Assembly: GCF_013410115.1 (NCBI RefSeq)
Contig: NZ_JACCCV010000002.1
Location: 1,922,001 to 1,986,000 of the forward strand
Direction: 5' to 3'
Length of the DNA: 64,000 bases
Origin: Tunturiibacter gelidiferens
Lineage (GTDB): Bacteria > Acidobacteriota > Terriglobia > Terriglobales > Acidobacteriaceae
A program made the position numbers and the translations under genes. The notes under the pieces were generated by a model. That model was not told where the DNA came from and did not search any database. It was given only the letters and a program-made list of their open reading frames with translations. Below are positions 51,681 to 60,685 of this stretch, piece by piece. The stretch's first letter is position 1. Each line of letters begins with the position of its first letter.

Positions 51681-53383
51681 TCGCTGCGCCGCATGAAACA
51701 CAACCTCAGAACACAACCTCGGAATCACAAAACCGAAACACAAACTCAGCAGAGGGAAAGACAAACTTGAAGTCAGAACCATCCATTCTCAAGGATTTCA
51801 CGGTTGATCGACGGGTCTGGCTGCTCTCCGGCGTCTCCATCGGCATCGGTCTATGCGCCACCCTGCTCGCCGTTCTACTCCTGCGTGCTATCGCATTCTC
51901 AACCAACATCTTCTACTACCACCGCTTCAGCCTCGCCCCGGTCTCTCCCGCAGGAAGCCACCTGGGACATTGGATGGTCGTCGTCCCAGTCCTGGGAGGC
52001 CTGCTCGTTGGCCTTATGGCGCGCTTCGGCTCGGATAAGATCCGCGGGCACGGTATCCCGGAAGCTATCGAAGCCATCCTCCTGCATCGCGCTAAAGTTG
52101 CTCCGAAGATTGCCCTCCTGAAACCCATCTCCGCCGCCATTGCGATCGGCTCAGGCGGCCCATTCGGCGCCGAAGGCCCCATCATCATGACCGGCGGAGC
52201 CGTGGGATCGCTCATTGGTCAGTGGATGCACGTCACCGATGCAGAGAGAACCACGCTCCTCGTCGCCGGTGCGGCAGCGGGCATGTCGGCAACCTTTGCC
52301 ACGCCCGTGGCTGCCATTCTTCTTGCCGTCGAACTCCTTCTCTTCGAATGGCGCCCGCGAAGCCTGGTCCCGGTAGCGATTGCCAGCGTCACAGCATCAC
52401 TCTTCCGGGTCTACTGGCTTGGCGCGGGGCCGATCTTTCCTATGCCGGTCATAACCGGAACTCATGGTGCTCCCTTCGTGATCGGCGCTCTCTTCCTGGG
52501 TGCTCTCCTCGGCCTCATCGCTGCCGGCATGAGCCGCATGATGTATGCCTTCGAGGATCTATTCGAGCACCTGCATCTCCACTGGATGTGGTGGCCCGCA
52601 ATCGGCGGCATTGGCATTGGAGTCGGTGGCCTCTTCTTCCCCCGGGGCCTTGGAGTCGGGTACGACAACATCGCCGAACTGCTTCACGGGACTCCCACGA
52701 TTGGCCTCATCGTAGGAATTCTGCTCGCAAAGTCGCTCATGTGGGCCTTCTCCCTGGGATCGGGAACCTCCGGCGGCGTGCTCGCTCCCCTACTCATGAT
52801 CGGCGGAGCCGTAGGCGCACTGGCCGGGCACCTTACTCATGCTCCCGCCGAAACTCAAGCGCTCTGGGCCCTGATCGGCATGGGAGCGATGCTCGCAGGA
52901 TCGCTTGGTGTCCCTCTCACCGCCATCCTGTTCAGCCTCGAGGTCACTCACTGTCTCCCCGCCCTGCTCCCGCTTGCCACGGCCTGCATCGCATCCTACC
53001 TCATCACCGCCCTCATCATGCCTCGATCGATTCTGACCGAAAAGCTCAGCCGGCGAGGCTATCATCTGACTCGCGAGTACGGCGTCGACCCGCTCGAGCT
53101 TGTCCTTGTTCGCGAAGTCATGTCGCCCCTCACAAAGGACACCCCAACCGCTCCACTCCCGGCCGCTTACTCTTACTCCGACTCGACCACCCGCGGAGCC
53201 GCAGAGCTGATGGCGATGGAAGGTTTAGAAACATTGGCGGTCGTAGACCGTTCCAACGGGCAGGTATGCGGCGAGCTTTCACTCAGGGATCTGCTTCGCG
53301 GCAGAGAACGATCGCTCGAACGTGAAAGCGAGCGCCTACGGCTCTTCAGCTACGTTCCCCCCGAACAAGACGGTCACAACTAA
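51677..53383 (+). CDS. ClC-family chloride channel/antiporter with CBS domain
   Basis: A 568-residue membrane protein with the usual 10-12 hydrophobic helices (about 45-460). Selectivity segments are GHGIPEAIEA (where GSGIP is usual), SGGPFGAEGPIIMTGG with the gating Glu, and GSGTSGGVLAPLLMIGGAVG. A short C-terminal cytosolic CBS-type segment (about 480-560, VREVMSPLTKD, AVVDRSNGQVCGELSLRDLL) follows. It moves chloride, possibly fluoride or other anions, in exchange for protons. The Ser-to-His change in the first motif occurs in some bacterial CBS-bearing branches. It is in an operon with marR. Confidence 0.9.
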   Translation: MIAAPHETQPQNTTSESQNRNTNSAEGKTNLKSEPSILKDFTVDRRVWLLSGVSIGIGLCATLLAVLLLRAIAFSTNIFYYHRFSLAPVSPAGSHLGHWMVVVPVLGGLLVGLMARFGSDKIRGHGIPEAIEAILLHRAKVAPKIALLKPISAAIAIGSGGPFGAEGPIIMTGGAVGSLIGQWMHVTDAERTTLLVAGAAAGMSATFATPVAAILLAVELLLFEWRPRSLVPVAIASVTASLFRVYWLGAGPIFPMPVITGTHGAPFVIGALFLGALLGLIAAGMSRMMYAFEDLFEHLHLHWMWWPAIGGIGIGVGGLFFPRGLGVGYDNIAELLHGTPTIGLIVGILLAKSLMWAFSLGSGTSGGVLAPLLMIGGAVGALAGHLTHAPAETQALWALIGMGAMLAGSLGVPLTAILFSLEVTHCLPALLPLATACIASYLITALIMPRSILTEKLSRRGYHLTREYGVDPLELVLVREVMSPLTKDTPTAPLPAAYSYSDSTTRGAAELMAMEGLETLAVVDRSNGQVCGELSLRDLLRGRERSLERESERLRLFSYVPPEQDGHN

Positions 53384-53505
53384 GCGGCTACCGAACGCCG
53401 CACAAAGTGCTCCTCTGTCGACCCTGCCTCTCGCCCTGCATCAAGCTGGCGCAGCCTTGAACCGGCAAAGCCTTGAGCTGGCGAAGCTTATATTAGGCTG
53501 GCGCA

Positions 53506-53730
53506 TTAGGCCTTTGCTGTCATGCTGAATGTACTAAGCCTTTGCTGTCATCCTCAGCGCCACTAAGCCTTTGCCGTCATCCTGAGCGCACGAGGCCTTT
53601 GCTGTCATGCTGAACGCATTATGCTTTGCTGTCATCCTGAGCACACTAGGCCTTTGCTGTCATCCTGAGCGCATTAAGCCTTGGCTGTCATCCTGAACGT
53701 ATTAGGCTTTTGCTGTCATCCTGAGCGCAG
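53506..53730 (+). repeat. Degenerate tandem repeat, about eight units of 27-29 bases
   Basis: The unit is approximately TAGGCCTTTGCTGTCATCC followed by TGAGCGCAT. Eight head-to-tail copies vary at a few positions (TGAATGTAC, TCAGCGCCAC, TGAACGCAT, TGAGCACAC and so on). The last runs into GCGCAGCGAAGGATCC, the well-known TGTCATCCTGAGCG-type intergenic repeat. No spacers separate the units, so it is not a CRISPR array. Shorter units of similar flavour precede it at 53440-53505. Confidence 0.88.
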
Positions 53731-53994
53731 CGAAGGATCCCAAGGAACTCCGTCCTGCTCAAACCGCTCGTCCCTTTCCACCCACCCTCTTCACGTCGTT
53801 GTCTGTCGCCCTCACAGTTTCATCGCGGGAGCCGCAATCGAAGGACATCCTGCTCCCCCTAACGCGAGGATCTTCACCTTCTTTTCAGCCCCACCTGTCC
53901 AGCCCTCACGCGCTCTGAGGGTCGACATTGCCCAGCCAGAAAATAAAGTTCAAAACCGTGTCACTTTTTTAGGCTCCCGAAGAGTGGATGTTTA
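53731..53994. other. Non-coding spacer between repeat array and typA terminator
   Basis: No reading frame with family resemblance, ribosome site or RNA gene is seen. It starts with the end of the TGTCATCCTGAGCG repeat (GCGAAGGATCC) and continues into the G-poor CACCAC stretch. Confidence 0.5.
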
Positions 53995-54115
53995 AACTCC
54001 ACGTCCACCACGCAAAACACCACGTTATCACCATCAAAAAACCACATTCAAACACCCATTTTTCTCAAAAACCCCCGCAAAACCACACTCCAGCCACAAA
54101 CAACTTTTTCCTCCC
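53995..54115 (+). repeat. CACCAC-rich, G-poor repeat-like spacer
   Basis: Contains CCACGTCCACCACGCAAAA, CACCACGTTATCACCATC, CCACATTCAAACACCC and CAAAACCACACTCC. Nearly free of G on the + strand. Similar in wording and order to 19860-20000. It lies between the tandem array and the typA terminator. Confidence 0.6.
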
Positions 54116-54120
54116 TCCCA

Positions 54121-54157
54121 CAAAAAATGACGGCCGAACCTAGAAGGTCCGGCCGTC
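54121..54157 (-). terminator. Rho-independent terminator of typA
   Basis: On the - strand GACGGCCGGACC and GGTTCGGCCGTC (stem 12 with one G-T pair, loop five bases) are followed by ATTTTTTG. It lies 25 bases after the typA stop. Confidence 0.9.
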
Positions 54158-54181
54158 GAAGAAACCAAATTTCGCCCGTAG

Positions 54182-56014
54182 TTATTCGCTGCCGCCCTTG
54201 CGGGGACGACGGTTCGCCTGAAGCACCTTCTTCCGCATACGCAACGACTTAGGTGTAACCTCAACCAGCTCATCATCCGCAATGAACTCAATACACTGCT
54301 CCAGCGTCAGCTGCTTGTAGGGAACTAGCCGCACAGCATCATCCGAACCTGAAGCACGCATATTCGAGAGCTTCTTCTCGCGAACGCAGTTGACGTCGAG
54401 ATCGTTGTCTCGCGAATGCTCGCCAACCACCATGCCTTCATACACTTCCACGCAATCCGAAACAAACAGAACGCCGCGGTCCTGCAGACCTTCCAGCGCA
54501 TAAGCAGTCGTAGTCCCCTGACGGTCAGAGATCAAAGCACCCGACAAACGCTGCGGAATCTCACCCTGATAAGCGATATAGCCATCAAGAATCGAATTCA
54601 TGATGATCGTTCCACGCGTCTCGGTAAGCATCTCAGAACGCAGGCCAATCAGACCACGCGAGGGGATACGAAACTCCATACGGACGCGGCCTGAGCCGTG
54701 ATTGATCATCTTGACCATCTCGCCTTTTCTCGGCCCAAGGCGCTCAATAACGGTACCAACGAAGTTTTCAGGAACGTCAATCGACAGGTGCTCAACCGGC
54801 TCCATCACAGCATCATCGATCTTCTTGGTAACGATTTCGGGACGGCTCGCCATGAGCTCGAAGCCCTCGCGACGCATCATCTCGATGAGGATGCCCAGCT
54901 GAAGTTCGCCGCGGCCCAGCACCTTGAAGGAGTCCGGAGAACCGGTGTCCTGCATCTTGAGCGAGACATTGGTAAGGAGCTCTTTGTCCAGGCGATCGCG
55001 GAGGTTTCGCGAGGTAACAAACTTGCCTTCGCGGCCAGCGAATGGGGAGTTGTTGACGTTGAACTGAATAGCAATCGTAGGCTCATCGATGGTGATCTGG
55101 GGAAGAGGCTGCGGATTCTCGATGTCGCAGAAGCTCTCTCCGATAAAGATGCCAGGGATGCCGGCGATAGCGACAATGTCGCCTACCTGTGTCTCTTCAA
55201 TGTCGGTGCGCTTGAGCCCGGAGAAGCTGAAGAGCTTGGTGATTTTGTGCTTGGTGAAGGTGCCGTCGATCTTGGCGACGTTGTACTCCTGGCCGGTGCG
55301 CATAGTGCCGTTGAAGACGCGGCCGATGGCGAGACGACCAAGGTAGTCGGAGTAGTCGAGGTTGGTGACCAGGATCTGGAGGGTGCCTTCGGGATCGCCC
55401 TTGGAGACAGGAATGGTCTGGACGATCTGCTCGAAAAGGGGCTGGAGATCCGTGCCGGGGGTCGCGAGATCGTTCGTCGCGGTGCCGAGCTTTCCGTTGG
55501 TGTAGAGCACTGGGAAGTCGAGGACGGACTCGTCTGCGTCGAGGTCGATGAAGAGGTCGTAGACTTCGTTCAATACCTCCTGAGGACGCGCGTCGGGACG
55601 GTCGATCTTGTTGATGACGACCATCGGCGTCAGGCCGGCTTCGAGGGCCTTCGAGAGAACGTAGCGGGTCTGGGGCAGGGGACCTTCTGAAGCGTCGACG
55701 AGGAGGACTACGCCGTCGACCATCTTAAGGGCGCGCTCTACTTCTCCGCCGAAGTCGGCGTGGCCTGGTGTGTCGACGATGTTGATCTTATTGTCGTGAT
55801 AGTAGAGGGCGGTGTTCTTCGCAAGAATGGTGATGCCGCGCTCTTTTTCAAGATCGTTGGAGTCCATGACGCGGTCGGTGACGGCTTCGTTGGACCGAAA
55901 AGTCCCGGACTGGCGAAGCATGGCGTCGACGAGCGTGGTCTTGCCATGGTCAACGTGGGCGATGATCGCGATATTGAAGATAGGCTTAACGGCTACTGCG
56001 GTTGAGTTGCTCAC
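54182..56014 (-). CDS. typA: Ribosome-associated GTPase TypA/BipA
   Basis: A 610-residue translational GTPase that binds the ribosome and acts in large-subunit assembly and stress growth. The G domain has AHVDHGKTTLVDAML, RGITILAKN (switch I), DTPGHADFGGEVER and INKIDRPDARP. EF-G-like domains II, III and V follow, then the TypA-specific C-terminal domain with RVRMEFRIPSRGLIGLRSE and SRDNDLDVN, ending in RKGGSE. The length fits. Base composition changes along the gene: its 5' half (right part) makes the + strand strongly G-rich, while the 3' half is neutral to C-rich. Confidence 0.97.
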   Translation of the reverse strand: MSNSTAVAVKPIFNIAIIAHVDHGKTTLVDAMLRQSGTFRSNEAVTDRVMDSNDLEKERGITILAKNTALYYHDNKINIVDTPGHADFGGEVERALKMVDGVVLLVDASEGPLPQTRYVLSKALEAGLTPMVVINKIDRPDARPQEVLNEVYDLFIDLDADESVLDFPVLYTNGKLGTATNDLATPGTDLQPLFEQIVQTIPVSKGDPEGTLQILVTNLDYSDYLGRLAIGRVFNGTMRTGQEYNVAKIDGTFTKHKITKLFSFSGLKRTDIEETQVGDIVAIAGIPGIFIGESFCDIENPQPLPQITIDEPTIAIQFNVNNSPFAGREGKFVTSRNLRDRLDKELLTNVSLKMQDTGSPDSFKVLGRGELQLGILIEMMRREGFELMASRPEIVTKKIDDAVMEPVEHLSIDVPENFVGTVIERLGPRKGEMVKMINHGSGRVRMEFRIPSRGLIGLRSEMLTETRGTIIMNSILDGYIAYQGEIPQRLSGALISDRQGTTTAYALEGLQDRGVLFVSDCVEVYEGMVVGEHSRDNDLDVNCVREKKLSNMRASGSDDAVRLVPYKQLTLEQCIEFIADDELVEVTPKSLRMRKKVLQANRRPRKGGSE

Positions 56015-56295
56015 TGCGTTTATGTCCTGTCTGTGCGCTTAGGGGTGGTGTTTTGGGGAAAGTGCGCGTCCTTACTAGTTTAGCCTAGTTGGGCACATAC
56101 TGGCCTCTAAAATGTACGGAATGGCAAGAAGATACGGTGAATGGTGGAGCGTAAGACGCTGATTCGAGGAAGCTCCATTGTGGAGGAAGCTCGTCGACGA
56201 TTCGTAAATGTTTAGAGAAGACGTGAACCCTTCTGTGATTCGCCCTCATCCATTAGATGGTTATCGAATTGATGGGACACAGGAGAACGTCAGTC

Positions 56296-57048
56296 ATGAG
56301 CAAGCTCACAGGAAAAGTGGCAGTGGTAACAGGTGCATCCAAAGGCATTGGAGCGTCGATCGCGGAACATTTTGGCGCAGCTGGGGCGTCCGTTGTTGTG
56401 AACTACAGCAGCAGCAAGGCCGGTGCGGATGCTGTGGTTGCGAAGATTACCGCAAAGGGCGGCAAGGCGATCGCTGTGCAGGGAGATGTCTCGAAGCCGG
56501 AAGACATTGCGCGGCTGTTCGCAGAGACCAAGAAGGCCTACGGAAAGCTGGATATCTTGGTGAATAACGCCGGAATCTATGACTTTAAACCACTTGGCGA
56601 GATTACGTCGGAGCATTTTCATAAGCAGTTCAACCTGAATGTTCTCGGCCTGTTGCTAACGACTCAGGAGGCGGTGAAGTTGATTGGTCCGGAGGGTGGT
56701 TCAATCATCAATATCAGCTCGCTTGTCGGTCAGATGCCCGCGCCCACCGGGTCCGTCTACAGCGCGACGAAGGCCGCTGTGGACTCCTTGGCTGTTTCGC
56801 TTTCGCAGGAACTGGGGCCGAAGAAGATTCGCGTGAACTCGCTGAATCCGGGCATGGTGGAGACGGAGGGACTGCATGCCGTTGGTTTCGCAGGTAGCGA
56901 CTTCCAGAAGCATACGGAGGCGACGACACCGCTTGGACGTATTGCGCAGCCCGAGGACATCGCGACGGCGGCTGTGTTCTTTGCTTCCGACGATGCGGGC
57001 TGGGTCACGGGCCAGACGCTGATGTTGGCCGGTGGCAAACGGATGTAA
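56296..57048 (+). CDS. Short-chain dehydrogenase (glucose/3-oxoacyl reductase-like SDR)
   Basis: 250 residues, classical SDR: KVAVVTGASKGIGASIAEHF cofactor loop, VQGDVSKPEDIARLF, DILVNNAGIYDFKPL, SIINISSLVGQMPAPTGSVYSATKAAVDSLA with catalytic Ser, Tyr and Lys, NSLNPGMVETEG and the C-terminal GWVTGQTLMLAGGKRM. The start ATG 56296 has AGGAGA nine bases upstream. It is close to general oxidoreductases annotated as glucose 1-dehydrogenase or FabG-like, so the substrate is open. It has its own terminator. Confidence 0.93.
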   Translation: MSKLTGKVAVVTGASKGIGASIAEHFGAAGASVVVNYSSSKAGADAVVAKITAKGGKAIAVQGDVSKPEDIARLFAETKKAYGKLDILVNNAGIYDFKPLGEITSEHFHKQFNLNVLGLLLTTQEAVKLIGPEGGSIINISSLVGQMPAPTGSVYSATKAAVDSLAVSLSQELGPKKIRVNSLNPGMVETEGLHAVGFAGSDFQKHTEATTPLGRIAQPEDIATAAVFFASDDAGWVTGQTLMLAGGKRM

Positions 57049-57064
57049 GTTGGCCAGGTCGTGT

Positions 57065-57101
57065 AGAGTAGAGCCGCCCTGGGGCTGCCCTACTCTTTTT
57101 G
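57065..57101 (+). terminator. Rho-independent terminator of the SDR gene
   Basis: AGAGTAG (57065-57071) pairs with CTACTCT (57090-57096), with an inner AGCC/GGCT pairing, followed by TTTT then GGATTTT. It lies 17 bases after the stop. Confidence 0.78.
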
Positions 57102-57169
57102 GATTTTCGAAGACTCGGCCAGATTGGGTTTGGATGCTTGAGGCTGTCCCGCTATACTCAAGGCTCCTA

Positions 57170-58636
57170 ATGCATCCAACCCAGTCATCCCAGTTCGAGC
57201 ATGCGGCCCTGAAAAACTATCTGCTGGACCATGCCTATGACGAGATGTTCACTGGGCTCGGCGACCTGCACCAGCACTGCGAACCGCTGCTGGAGCACTT
57301 TTCGGCGCTGCCTTCGGAAGAGTTACAACGGAGAAAACAGGCGGCGGACCTGAGCTTCCTGAATCAAGGCATTACTTTTACGGTGTACGGCCGCGAAGAA
57401 GGAACGGAGAAGATCTTTCCGTATGACCTGATTCCACGAATTATTACTGCAGCCGAGTGGGCGACGGTGGAGCACGGGCTGACGCAACGGATTACGGCAC
57501 TGAATCTTTTTCTCAAGGACATCTATAACGAGGGACGAATTCTGGATGACGGAATCGTGCCGCGTGAGGTGGTTTATAGCTGCAAACACTACAGGCGGCA
57601 GATGATGGGTTTGCAGGTTCCCCGGAATGTCTACATTGCTGTCTGCGGGACCGACCTGATCCGATTGGAGAACGGCGAGTTTGTGGTGCTGGAGGATAAT
57701 CTGCGCGTACCTAGCGGGGTCAGCTATATGCTGACCAATCGCAGGGTGATGAAGCGGATCTTTCCGCAGCTCTTTCGAAGCTACAACGTGCGACCGATTG
57801 AACAGTACACACAATTGCTGTTGGGAACGTTGCGATCATTGGCGCCCGAGGGGCGACCGGAGCCGAATATCGTGCTGCTGTCGCCAGGAGTGTTTAACTC
57901 GGCTTACTTTGAGCATGCGTATCTTGCGCGTCAGATGGGGATCGAACTGGTTGAAGGACGCGATCTGGTAACGCACGACAACGTTGTGTACATGCGGACG
58001 ACGATAGGGCTGCGGCGGGTGGATGTGATCTATCGGCGCGTGGATGATGACTTCATTGACCCCCTGGCGTTTCGCGGAGATTCAATTCTTGGAGTGGCTG
58101 GTCTGTTCAATGCTTACCGTGCTGGGAATGTGACACTGGCAAATGCGTTTGGTACCGGTGTGGCCGATGACAAGGCGCTCTATGCGTACGTTCCGGAGAT
58201 TATCAAGTATTACCTGAGTGAAGAGCCGGTGCTGAAGAATGTCGAGACCTATCTGTTGACCAGACCTAAAGAGCGGCAACATGTGTTGCAAAATCTTGAC
58301 AAGCTGGTGGTAAAAGCGGTCGGCGAGAGCGGCGGGTATGGGATGCTAATCGGGCCGCAGTCGACCAAGGCAGAGCAGGAGGATTTTGCGCGGAAGATCG
58401 AGGCTGACCCAAGGAACTATATTGCTCAGCCTACGATCTCGTTTTCGCGAGCACCTTGTCTAATCGGAGACGAGTTGCAGCCGCGGCATGTGGATCTACG
58501 GCCATATGTGTTGTATGGGGATAAGGTGACGATTGTGCCAGGTGGATTGACGCGTGTGGCGCTGAATCAAGGATCGTTAGTGGTGAACTCGTCGCAGGGT
58601 GGCGGGAGTAAAGATACGTGGGTGCTGAGTCAGTAA
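57170..58636 (+). CDS. Circularly permuted ATP-grasp protein
   Basis: 488 residues from ATG 57170 (AAGG six bases before; an upstream in-frame start is less likely). It matches the circularly permuted ATP-grasp type 2 family: DLSFLNQGITFTVYGREEGTEKIFPYDLIPRII, GEFVVLEDNLRVPSGVSYML (metal- and ATP-binding residues), LVEGRDLVTHDNVVYMRTT, YRRVDDDFIDPLAF and VVKAVGESGGYGMLIGPQ. Such proteins probably make amide or peptide bonds and are regularly followed by alpha-E and transglutaminase-like genes, as here. The product is unknown; glutamate-rich or other short peptides have been proposed for the family. Confidence 0.93.
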   Translation: MHPTQSSQFEHAALKNYLLDHAYDEMFTGLGDLHQHCEPLLEHFSALPSEELQRRKQAADLSFLNQGITFTVYGREEGTEKIFPYDLIPRIITAAEWATVEHGLTQRITALNLFLKDIYNEGRILDDGIVPREVVYSCKHYRRQMMGLQVPRNVYIAVCGTDLIRLENGEFVVLEDNLRVPSGVSYMLTNRRVMKRIFPQLFRSYNVRPIEQYTQLLLGTLRSLAPEGRPEPNIVLLSPGVFNSAYFEHAYLARQMGIELVEGRDLVTHDNVVYMRTTIGLRRVDVIYRRVDDDFIDPLAFRGDSILGVAGLFNAYRAGNVTLANAFGTGVADDKALYAYVPEIIKYYLSEEPVLKNVETYLLTRPKERQHVLQNLDKLVVKAVGESGGYGMLIGPQSTKAEQEDFARKIEADPRNYIAQPTISFSRAPCLIGDELQPRHVDLRPYVLYGDKVTIVPGGLTRVALNQGSLVVNSSQGGGSKDTWVLSQ

Positions 58637-58648
58637 AGGGAGTGGCGG

Positions 58649-59635
58649 ATGCTGTCACGTGTTGCGGATAGTTTGTACTGGATGAGTCGGTATCTCGAAC
58701 GCGCTGAGCATACAACGCGGCTGCTGGATGTGAATTTGAATCTGATGCTCGATGAGAGCCCGATCAGCGCAGAGCGGCGATGGCAGCGGGTGCTGCAAGC
58801 GCTGGGCAAGCCGAAGAATATCGAGTGGACAGGTGAGCCGTATGCGCTGACACAGGCGTTAACCTTCGACACGGAGAACAAGGCTTCCATCCTGTCGTGC
58901 ATCATTGCGGCGCGTGAGAACTCACGGCATGTGCGGGAGCAGATTTCTACGGAGCAGTGGCATCGGCTTAACAGCCTTTATTTGCAGGTGACCCGGCCAG
59001 AGATGCAACATCGGACTCAGTCTGAGGCCTTGGGGGCGGGGATGACGCAGCCTAGCGAGTTCCTGCAGTCTGTGATGGAGGCGGTGCATCAGTTCCAAGG
59101 GGTGACAGATTCGACGATGAACCACGGCGAAGGCTGGCAGTTCATTCAGGTCGGGCGGTATATCGAACGGGCATGCGCAACGGCGTTGTTGCTCCAGGCG
59201 TACCACATCGACCTTTGGGGACACCCTGAGAGAGTGGCCGACGGCAATGAGTACCTGGACTGGATGGGACTGTTGCGCTCGGCGACAGCGTTTGAAGCCT
59301 ACTGCAAGGTGTATACGGCGGATCTGACACCGGATCAAATCTTCGAGTTTCTTCTACTCGATGAGGAGTTCCCGCACTCGGTGCGGTTTTCGATCGACAG
59401 CCTGCTGTGCGCGCTCGAAAAGATACAGGGAGACAGCGGGAAGAGTCGCGCCGAGGGCTTGCGGCGGTTGAGTGGGCGACTGCAGTCTTCTCTGAGCTAC
59501 AGCAGCGTGGATGAGATTTTGAGCCTGGATGTGCTGGCGTATCTGAGCAGCATTCAGGCACAATGCCGAGCGATTCATGAGACGATCTACGAGTTGTACG
59601 TCGACTATTCCATTCAGGCGGCGCTGGCAGGGTAG
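58649..59635 (+). CDS. Alpha-E domain protein
   Basis: A 328-residue all-helical protein of the alpha-E (DUF403) family, starting LSRVADSLYWMSRYLERAEHTTRLLDVNLNLMLD, with ARENSRHVREQISTEQWHRLN and IQVGRYIERACATALLL later. These glutamate-rich helices give the family its name. It accompanies ATP-grasp and transglutaminase-like proteins in a predicted peptide ligase system, with no proven activity. It starts 12 bases after the ATP-grasp stop; its own TAG is directly followed by the next ATG. Confidence 0.93.
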   Translation: MLSRVADSLYWMSRYLERAEHTTRLLDVNLNLMLDESPISAERRWQRVLQALGKPKNIEWTGEPYALTQALTFDTENKASILSCIIAARENSRHVREQISTEQWHRLNSLYLQVTRPEMQHRTQSEALGAGMTQPSEFLQSVMEAVHQFQGVTDSTMNHGEGWQFIQVGRYIERACATALLLQAYHIDLWGHPERVADGNEYLDWMGLLRSATAFEAYCKVYTADLTPDQIFEFLLLDEEFPHSVRFSIDSLLCALEKIQGDSGKSRAEGLRRLSGRLQSSLSYSSVDEILSLDVLAYLSSIQAQCRAIHETIYELYVDYSIQAALAG

Positions 59636-60646
59636 ATGATCGAGCGGGGACAGACGGCAGCCGACACAGCGGAGCCTATTACCAGTGGAAAGCGGTCACA
59701 CCTTGTGGACCTTGTGAAAGGTCTTGCAATCCTTTTGGTGGTCTATGGCCATACGGCCCAGGGGGTAGCACATCGGGGCTGGTGGACCGGACCGGGGATG
59801 GCATTCTCTGAAGACTTTATTTACAGCTTCCACATGCCCGCGTTTTTCTTTGTTTCCGGGCTGTTTGTGCTGGGCAGCATTCGTCGGCGAGGGGCCAGCA
59901 ACTACACGCTCGAAAAATTGAAGACCATCCTGTATCCGTATCTGCTATTCGCAGTCATCACGGCAGCGCTCGGCCCTTTGACACGAAGGTTTCAAGTGAC
60001 GTACTCGCCGTTTCACTGGAAGGCGTTTCTGCTGAACGTCGCGGACGGGAGCGTTAGCTGGTTTCTGTTCACGTTGTTTTTTTGTCTGCTGCTGGCGTTG
60101 CTGACGGCTCGCCTTCCGAACTGGCTGCGGTTTTTGCTCGCGGTGGTGGCGGGAATATCGCCGGTCTATGGTTCGTACATCATTGACCGTGTGTTGCGTG
60201 AGTTTTGTTTTGTCGCTGCCGGGATGTGGGTTGGGAATCATATTTTTATGCTGGAACGGCTTGAGAAGACGAAGGCCGCGCTTGGACTGGTGCTACTGGG
60301 TGGGTTTCAGGTGGTGACGATTTACTTCTATGGCTACGCAGGGCGATGGAACTATATCTTGATGGGTCTGACGGGAACGGCCGCGCTCTTCCTGCTGGCG
60401 CGGTTGCTTGAGAAGCACAGGGTGGGCGACGCGCTGGGGTGGCTGGGACGGGCGTCGCTGGCGACCTTTCTGTTGAGCGCGTTTGCGCAGGGAGCGACGC
60501 GAGTTGTGTTGTCCAACGTGTTCCATACGAACAATCTGTGGCTTCAATTGTTATTGCCGACGGCGTTCGCGGCAGTTCTACCTGCTATTGTTTGGTATCA
60601 GCAGGACCAATGGCGGCTTGGCTGGCTCTTTCACTGGCCGTTTTAG
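59636..60646 (+). CDS. Acyltransferase 3 family membrane protein
   Basis: 336 residues, about ten membrane helices. The N-terminal HLVDLVKGLAILLVVYGHTAQG has the conserved Asp and His expected of this acyltransferase family, and FIYSFHMPAFFFVSGLF the second family motif. Members O-acylate sugars, peptides or glycans at the membrane. The start codon is in direct contact with the alpha-E stop, and three bases plus a short gap separate its end from the transglutaminase-like gene. It is therefore embedded in the operon, which is not the usual gene set. Confidence 0.88.
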   Translation: MIERGQTAADTAEPITSGKRSHLVDLVKGLAILLVVYGHTAQGVAHRGWWTGPGMAFSEDFIYSFHMPAFFFVSGLFVLGSIRRRGASNYTLEKLKTILYPYLLFAVITAALGPLTRRFQVTYSPFHWKAFLLNVADGSVSWFLFTLFFCLLLALLTARLPNWLRFLLAVVAGISPVYGSYIIDRVLREFCFVAAGMWVGNHIFMLERLEKTKAALGLVLLGGFQVVTIYFYGYAGRWNYILMGLTGTAALFLLARLLEKHRVGDALGWLGRASLATFLLSAFAQGATRVVLSNVFHTNNLWLQLLLPTAFAAVLPAIVWYQQDQWRLGWLFHWPF

Positions 60647-60685
60647 CAGATGCAGCATATCCCGCGAGACCGAAAGGGACAGGCT

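Noticed and set aside
53506..53730. CRISPR array
   Set aside because: Units are directly adjacent without unique spacers, and no cas genes are nearby.
53400..54180. Replication origin in the repeat-rich spacer near the skew switch
   Set aside because: No DnaA-box cluster, no dnaA, dnaN or gyr genes, and the composition switch lies inside typA rather than in the spacer.
54698..55690. 330-codon + strand frame opposite to typA
   Set aside because: Antisense shadow rich in Val, Glu, Asp and Gly; typA on the other strand is certain.
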